64,000 bases of DNA. Origin: CAZFLM01 sp964519955 (GTDB lineage Bacteria > Armatimonadota > Chthonomonadetes > Chthonomonadales > CAJBBX01). Shown piece by piece: positions 59,758 through 64,000 of the stretch. Under the pieces are notes generated by a model that worked only from the letters and a program-made list of their open reading frames with translations, was not told the DNA's origin and searched no databases. Numbering within the stretch: position 1 is the stretch's first letter; every line of letters begins with the position of its first letter. The DNA is taken from contig CAZFLM010000033.1 in NCBI GenBank assembly GCA_964519955.1, positions 1 to 64,000 on the forward strand, given 5' to 3'. The position numbers and the translations under genes were made by a program.

Positions 59758-60426
59758 ATGGTCTGGCCCGGGATTGTGTGGTGCTGTCCAGGAGCAGGAC
59801 AGGCTGCGCCGCCCGATGTGCGGCGCGGTACCCGGGGCTTCACTCTCGTCGAACTTCTCGTCGTTATCGCTGTTATCGCGGTGCTGGTTGGGCTGCTCAT
59901 GCCTGTCCTGGCCGGCGCCCGCGACCGCGGGCGGCAGTCCACGTGCACGTCCAATCTGCGGCAGATCGGGGTCGCGTTTCGAATGTACATGGAGGACTCC
60001 GACAATGAGCGTCCTCCAAGGCTTCACTGCCTGGCGCCTCACTATGTGACGGCGCCGGCCATCTTGCTGTGCGGCTCTGACGGGACAGGGGACTACGGCT
60101 ATCTCAACTCGGACCTCGTGGAGCCGGAGACTTGGCCCTATCCGACTTCCTACAACTACTTCCAGCTCACAGACAAGGAGTGGGGGTTTTTGGAGCAGGC
60201 GAACGGCAGGTATGGCTACGTGATTGATCGGAACCATGCAGAGACAGTGGTGCCTGTGCATCCCGGTACCCTGGAGAAGGCTCCGTACCGTGTCGGACAT
60301 ACCCTCCGGCTGCAGACCGATGGGGCGGTGGTGTCGCGTGAGATACACTACCCTCCGGGCATGTGTTGTGACTTCTGGTACGCGCTCGTCTACAACGCCG
60401 GCGAAGCGGCACCCGGGAGGCCGTAG
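59758..60426 (+). CDS. Prepilin-type protein (DUF1559-like pseudopilin)
   Basis: The 222-residue product starts at ATG 59758, with AGGAGGTGA five bases upstream. The leader PDVRRGTRGFTLVELLVVIA is a type IV prepilin peptidase site with Gly before FTLVE, followed by the hydrophobic helix. Next comes RDRGRQSTCTSNLRQIGVAF, then RMYMEDSDNERPP, the helix typical of the H-X9-DG/DUF1559-type prepilins of Planctomycetota and Armatimonadota. The globular part ends CCDFWYALVYNAGEAAPGRP. Such proteins assemble into pseudopili or act at the envelope. It is preceded by the Cys-rich gene. The next gene starts directly after its stop. Confidence 0.85.
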   Translation: MVWPGIVWCCPGAGQAAPPDVRRGTRGFTLVELLVVIAVIAVLVGLLMPVLAGARDRGRQSTCTSNLRQIGVAFRMYMEDSDNERPPRLHCLAPHYVTAPAILLCGSDGTGDYGYLNSDLVEPETWPYPTSYNYFQLTDKEWGFLEQANGRYGYVIDRNHAETVVPVHPGTLEKAPYRVGHTLRLQTDGAVVSREIHYPPGMCCDFWYALVYNAGEAAPGRP

Positions 60427-60912
60427 GTGGTGCTCTCCAGTTGGCCGCTGCTTCGGAGGCCTGGAACTGCGCGAGTCGCGTCTGCGTTGCTGTGTGGGGC
60501 CGCTGGCGGAGCGGTCGCGTTTCTGTTCTGCTGCCTCGTGCTCTATGCCGTCGGCCTGACCGGGCACTCGGCCCTGGGCGGCAGTCTGCGCCATGGCGCC
60601 TGCATGGGTGGGATGCTCGGCCTGATCTGGTGTGGCCGCCGGACGAAGGTAGGACATGAGTTGGCCGTTGCGCTACTGGCGGGTGCGGCCTGGGTCGTCG
60701 CGTCGGCGACGCTCGCCCGCTCGCCCGCTCAATGGTACGTCGCGGACCGTGAGGATGTGCTGGCGCTGCTACCCATCGTGCTCGGATACCACGCCGTCGC
60801 TGGCGTGCTCTCCGCGCTCTGGGTGGTATACGCAGTGCCCCGTATGTGGGTGGTGCTCGATGCGGAGATGCGGAAACCACAGGCGTCAGCCTGGGAGGAG
60901 GCAGGTGCATGA
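60427..60912 (+). CDS. Small four-helix membrane protein A
   Basis: The 161-residue product starts with GTG 60427 immediately after the pseudopilin stop (TAG then GTG). Four hydrophobic helices are visible, for example RVASALLCGAAGGAVAFLFC, GHELAVALLAGAAWVVASAT, LALLPIVLGYHAVAGVLSAL and LWVVYAVPRMWVVLDAEMRK. No conserved motif is recognised. Its TGA overlaps the next gene's ATG (ATGA), so the two are translated together. Given the layout, it may be part of a membrane complex handling the exported Cys-rich protein or the pseudopilin. Confidence 0.55.
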   Translation: MVLSSWPLLRRPGTARVASALLCGAAGGAVAFLFCCLVLYAVGLTGHSALGGSLRHGACMGGMLGLIWCGRRTKVGHELAVALLAGAAWVVASATLARSPAQWYVADREDVLALLPIVLGYHAVAGVLSALWVVYAVPRMWVVLDAEMRKPQASAWEEAGA

Positions 60913-61358
60913 CTGAGAAGGCTGCACCTCGTGCGTTGGTCGTTCGGGTCCTGCAGTGCGCGGCGTTCGGCGCCGTCGCCTTCCAGGTTGCGTCGATCGT
61001 AATGGGGACGTTCGTGGCACTTCGCCCGCATCTCGCGATCAGCCCGGCGAACCTGGCGATGGGAGGAGCCATGGGCGCCATCGTCGGGTGGCGGTTGCCG
61101 CGGCCAGCGCCGACTGCGTGCCTGTTCTTCGTGGTCGTTGTCGTTCCGATTGCCGCCAGGCTCGTGATCAGCCTGAGCCACGATTACGCCGTCACCCCAG
61201 GCATCACCCCTGCGGTCATGGCATCCGAGCGCTGGCTGTACGTGCGCGCGGTCACCTTGTGCGGCCTCTCGGCTGCGGAGGCTGCCGCGCTCACATCGTG
61301 GTGGATTCGGCGCAGAGCGCTTGCCTGCAAGGCGTCCCCTCGCGCCGCTGCCGCGTAG
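60909..61358 (+). CDS. Small four-helix membrane protein B
   Basis: The 149-residue product starts at ATG 60909, overlapping the previous stop (ATGA) and preceded by GGAGGAGGCAGG. It has hydrophobic segments LQCAAFGAVAFQVASIVMGT, NLAMGGAMGAIVGWRLPRPA, ACLFFVVVVVPIAARLVISL and AVTLCGLSAAEAAALTSWWI. Helices and length resemble its upstream neighbour, which suggests two subunits of one membrane complex or an old duplication. No enzymatic motif is seen. It is the last gene before the GH9 gene, which has its own ribosome binding site 93 bases later. Confidence 0.55.
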   Translation: MTEKAAPRALVVRVLQCAAFGAVAFQVASIVMGTFVALRPHLAISPANLAMGGAMGAIVGWRLPRPAPTACLFFVVVVVPIAARLVISLSHDYAVTPGITPAVMASERWLYVRAVTLCGLSAAEAAALTSWWIRRRALACKASPRAAAA

Positions 61359-61450
61359 GCGCAACCTGGGGCGGGTCGTCACCAATAACCTGCCCCGGCC
61401 TCCCAACCGGGTACCATCCATCCATCGCGTACCATGGAGGTGCCCTGCCC

Positions 61451-63823
61451 ATGCGCTCCTTCTGTCTGCACGCCGCCTGCCTCGCCCTGCTCTGCCTCGC
61501 CCCGCCGCTCGCCCTCGCGTCCGACCTCGTCGATGTGATGCCGCTGACAGACCGCATCGTGGTGCTGCACTTCCGCGACGGCCACGTGGAGCACCACAAG
61601 CGCGGAGAGCCCCGCAGCCAGGAGAAGGTCGTCACCGATCCGCTCGACGTGAAGGCCGCCTCGGCTGCCGCGAGCTATACCATCGCCAGCGCGAACGACC
61701 CCGCATACGCCTCGCCGAAGACGCCGGCCGGCGTGGGGCGGAAGTCGAAGGGGTGGGACTTCGCCAGGTTCGCGGACCGCTGGGTGAACGGGCATGCCGA
61801 GAACGACCGGCCGGACTACGCGGCGGAGCACTACCTCTACCTCGACCTGCCCGCGCCGATGAAGCCCGGGAAGACGTACACCGTGCGCGCCGGCGGCCTC
61901 GCGCGCAACGGTTCCGAGTGGAAGCTGCGGTTCGATCCGGCCACGTCGCGCTCCGAGGCGGTCCACGTGAACACGCTCGGCTACGTGCCGGAGGCGCCCG
62001 CCAAGTTCGCGTACGTGTACCACTGGATGGGGGACCGCGGCTCGCTGGACCTGAAGGCGGTCGAGGGCAAGCCGTTCCACGTGGTCGACGCGAAGACGCA
62101 CCAGGCGGTCTTCTCGGGCACGGTGCGCTTCCGCATGTCGAAGGAGGCGCAGGAGACCTACCACAAGACCAACTCGCCGCCGAACGGTAACTACCTGGGC
62201 GCGGACGTATGGGAGTGCGACTTCTCGGCGCTCAGCACGCCCGGGCAGTACGTGGTGGCGGTGGAGGGGGTCGGATGCTCCTGGCCGTTCCGCCTCGCGA
62301 CGGATGTGTACCGCGCAGCCTTCGTCACCGTGGCGCGCGGGCTCTACCACAACCGCTCCGGCATCGCGCTGAGGAAGCCCTACACCGAGTTCGAGCGGCC
62401 CGCGCCGCACAACCCGAAGCTCACGCCCGGGTTCGCCGGCAAACTGCGCTACACGCGCCTGCGCGACCAGGACTGGGGCAGCGAAGGCGGCGACGCGAAG
62501 GCGCTGATGGCCGAGTCGCCTGGCACGCTGGAGGACACTTGGGGCTGGTACCAGGACGCGGGCGACTGGGACAGCTACTACACGCACCTCCGCGTCGCTC
62601 AGGAGCTGCTGCTGGTCTACGAGATGGGCCCGGGCAAGTACCGCGACGGCGAGCTGAACATCCCCGAGAGCGGCAACGGGGTGGCGGACATCCTCGATGA
62701 GGCCGCCTGGCTGCCGCGCTTCTGCCAGCGCTACCGTGCTGAGCTGATGCGCAAGGGCTGGGGCACGGGCGGCGTGGGCTTGCGCGTGGCGGGCGACGCG
62801 TTCGGCAGCGACGAGGGGACGAAGCCCGACGGCACGAAGGTCGGCCGCGGCTCGTGGGAGGATACCGACCGCACGTGGATGGCGTCCGGCGAGGACCCGT
62901 GGGCCACCTACCGCTATGCGGGCGCGGCGGCGCACCTGGCCTACGCCTACGGCCTGGCCGGGGTGAAGCGCGACCCGGAGGGCGTCGACTGGGCGAAGGA
63001 GGCGCGCGAGTGCTACGAGTGGGCGCGCACCCACACCCGCCCCGGCGACGAGCAGCGCGAGGACCCGAGCCTGCGCCGTCCCCGCGCCTATGCGGCCGCG
63101 TGCCTCTTCCGGCTCACCGGCGAGAAGGCGTACGAAGACCAGTTCCGCGCGGACGTGGCCGGCATCGAGAAGGGCACGCTGCTGGCCGATGACCTGGCGT
63201 ACGGTCCGTTCGTCTACGCGCTCGGCGGGGGCAAGGGAGTGGCGGATGCGGCGCTGCTGGAGCGGATGCGCGGGGCGTCCCTCTACACCGCCGACCAGTA
63301 CCTCATCGAGACGCCGAAGCGCCGGGCGCTGCGCTGGGGCGGCGACTTCTACATGCCCATGCTGGTCGGCCAGCAGACCACGCCGCTCGTCCTTGCGGGT
63401 GCGGTCGGCTACACGCTGGCGAAGGCGGCGCAGCCCGAGCGCGCGAAGGCGTACCTGGCCGGGCTCACCACCACGTGCGACTACTTCCTCGGCACGAACT
63501 CGCTCAACCAGACGTGGGTCACCGGCCTCGGTCCGCGCTTCCCCGCCCAGGTGTTCCACATGGACGCCTGGTACAACGGCAAGGGCACGTTCCACCCCGG
63601 CCTCATCCCGTACGGACCATGGCTCAAGAAGGCCGACCAGGGCAGCGGCCCGTGGGACTCCGACTGGGCGAACAAGTCGCTCTACCCCGGCATCGACGCG
63701 TGGCCCGGCAACGAGCGCTGGTTCAACAACCGCTGCTCGCCGATGTCAAGCGAGTTCACGATCCACCAGAACCTCGGCCCCGCCGCCGCGATCTTCGGCT
63801 TCCTCTGCGCGGAGCGGCGGTGA
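61451..63823 (+). CDS. Secreted glycoside hydrolase family 9 (cellulase-like)
   Basis: The product is 790 residues from ATG 61451, supported by GGAGGTG eight to nine bases upstream. It starts with a signal peptide (ACLALLCLAPPLALASDLVD). An N-terminal Ig-like CelD_N domain (SEAVHVNTLGYVPEAPAKFA) precedes the (alpha/alpha)6 barrel. The GH9 base pair is in YQDAGDWDSYYTHLR (Asp369 and Asp372). The catalytic acid is Glu768 in MSSEFTIHQNLGPAAAIFGF. FLGTNSLNQTWVTGLGPRFP is typical GH9. GH9 enzymes act on beta-1,4-glucans by inversion. The frame is open upstream but without support. A G-rich heptad tract starts right at its stop codon. Confidence 0.9.
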   Translation: MRSFCLHAACLALLCLAPPLALASDLVDVMPLTDRIVVLHFRDGHVEHHKRGEPRSQEKVVTDPLDVKAASAAASYTIASANDPAYASPKTPAGVGRKSKGWDFARFADRWVNGHAENDRPDYAAEHYLYLDLPAPMKPGKTYTVRAGGLARNGSEWKLRFDPATSRSEAVHVNTLGYVPEAPAKFAYVYHWMGDRGSLDLKAVEGKPFHVVDAKTHQAVFSGTVRFRMSKEAQETYHKTNSPPNGNYLGADVWECDFSALSTPGQYVVAVEGVGCSWPFRLATDVYRAAFVTVARGLYHNRSGIALRKPYTEFERPAPHNPKLTPGFAGKLRYTRLRDQDWGSEGGDAKALMAESPGTLEDTWGWYQDAGDWDSYYTHLRVAQELLLVYEMGPGKYRDGELNIPESGNGVADILDEAAWLPRFCQRYRAELMRKGWGTGGVGLRVAGDAFGSDEGTKPDGTKVGRGSWEDTDRTWMASGEDPWATYRYAGAAAHLAYAYGLAGVKRDPEGVDWAKEARECYEWARTHTRPGDEQREDPSLRRPRAYAAACLFRLTGEKAYEDQFRADVAGIEKGTLLADDLAYGPFVYALGGGKGVADAALLERMRGASLYTADQYLIETPKRRALRWGGDFYMPMLVGQQTTPLVLAGAVGYTLAKAAQPERAKAYLAGLTTTCDYFLGTNSLNQTWVTGLGPRFPAQVFHMDAWYNGKGTFHPGLIPYGPWLKKADQGSGPWDSDWANKSLYPGIDAWPGNERWFNNRCSPMSSEFTIHQNLGPAAAIFGFLCAERR

Positions 63824-63858
63824 GGGCTGGGACTTGGGACTTAGGGATTGGGGTTGGG
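63824..63858 (+). repeat. G-rich heptad tract (five units) directly after the GH9 stop codon
   Basis: Units GGGCTGG, GACTTGG, GACTTAG, GGATTGG and GGTTGGG follow the TGA with no gap. There are at least five G3+ runs with two- to four-base loops. The units match those at 38861-38916 on the other strand. Confidence 0.85.
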
Positions 63859-63914
63859 GCCATTCCCCGAACCGAACGCCGCCCAGACCGGACTACTGTG
63901 GGGAGCAGCGACCG

Positions 63915-64000
63915 ATGGGAGAAGCCGGGCTGGGTGATGCGGAACTCGTGCAGCGCGTGATGGCCGGAGACGGCGGCGCGTTCGGCACGCTCGTCGCGCG
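63915..64000 (+). CDS. ECF-type RNA polymerase sigma factor, N-terminus (3' truncated by window edge)
   Basis: ATG 63915 opens a frame reading MGEAGLGDAELVQRVMAGDG and then GAFGTLVAR up to the last base. This matches the start of sigma-70 region 2 in ECF factors (D-x-E-L-V-x-R-x3-G-D-x-x-AF). Only 28 full codons are in the window, so group and regulation cannot be given. Confidence 0.75.
   Translation, partial: MGEAGLGDAELVQRVMAGDGGAFGTLVA

Overview
The window is a 64 kb, gene-dense, high-GC stretch of a bacterial chromosome with a double membrane. Outer-membrane signs are a BBP2-type porin ending in Phe, a Wza/SLBB-like export protein, DsbD and a TolB-like propeller. The PEP-CTERM protein with a sigma-54 promoter, the prepilin-type protein with an H/DG-type prepilin N-terminus, the many large secreted glycoside hydrolases and the paralogous cell-surface proteins together suggest Armatimonadota or a related environmental phylum (Planctomycetota/Lentisphaerota-like). 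That assignment is inference; no rRNA gene is present.

Layout. 1-4.9 kb: proteostasis block on the plus strand (3' part of lon, rpoZ, dnaK, dnaJ). 4.9-7.5 kb: a GH78-type alpha-L-rhamnosidase. 7.8-15.2 kb: a tight six-gene plus-strand operon of membrane-anchored proteins. It includes three tandem paralogues whose stop regions carry the next gene's ribosome binding site, and ends with an SLBB export protein. 15.3-31.7 kb: minus-strand block with secreted sugar-active proteins (DUF6259-like, NHL/metalloprotease-like, GH38-like, six-hairpin), interrupted by a DsbD pair and a radical SAM gene. 31.8-35.1 kb: a clan GH-A glycosidase followed by dapF. 35.2-41.2 kb: minus-strand block (GT39-like membrane protein, URO-D-family methyltransferase, DinB, methyltransferase, ankyrin protein), laced with heptanucleotide tandem repeats. 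41.4-42.2 kb: PEP-CTERM protein behind a textbook sigma-54 promoter.

42.3-57.1 kb is a nitrogen and ion island: an ANTAR response regulator with its own sigma-70 promoter, a BBP2 porin, NhaD and CPA2 antiporters, two consecutive amtB-glnB pairs and, further on, glnA. The leaders of amtB1 and glnA contain small hairpins with hexaloops having A at position 1 and G at position 4, as known for ANTAR targets; the glnA leader also has an intrinsic-terminator-like hairpin. An esterase, a glycosyltransferase and small envelope proteins lie between.

57.5-61.4 kb looks like an unusual accessory locus: a lone LuxR-type HTH, a 51-residue membrane peptide translationally coupled to a protein with two thioredoxin-like domains, an exported protein with 11 cysteines, a prepilin-like protein and two coupled small membrane proteins. 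61.4-63.8 kb is a GH9 glycosidase, and the window ends in the first codons of an ECF sigma factor.

Non-coding structure is rich. There are several different 7-bp tandem repeats, many starting at a stop codon and G-quadruplex-capable. There is a three-copy 30-bp hairpin repeat, a 213-bp element with 29-bp inverted ends, and a 91-bp inverted repeat. No tRNA, rRNA, CRISPR array, transposase or prophage gene was seen.
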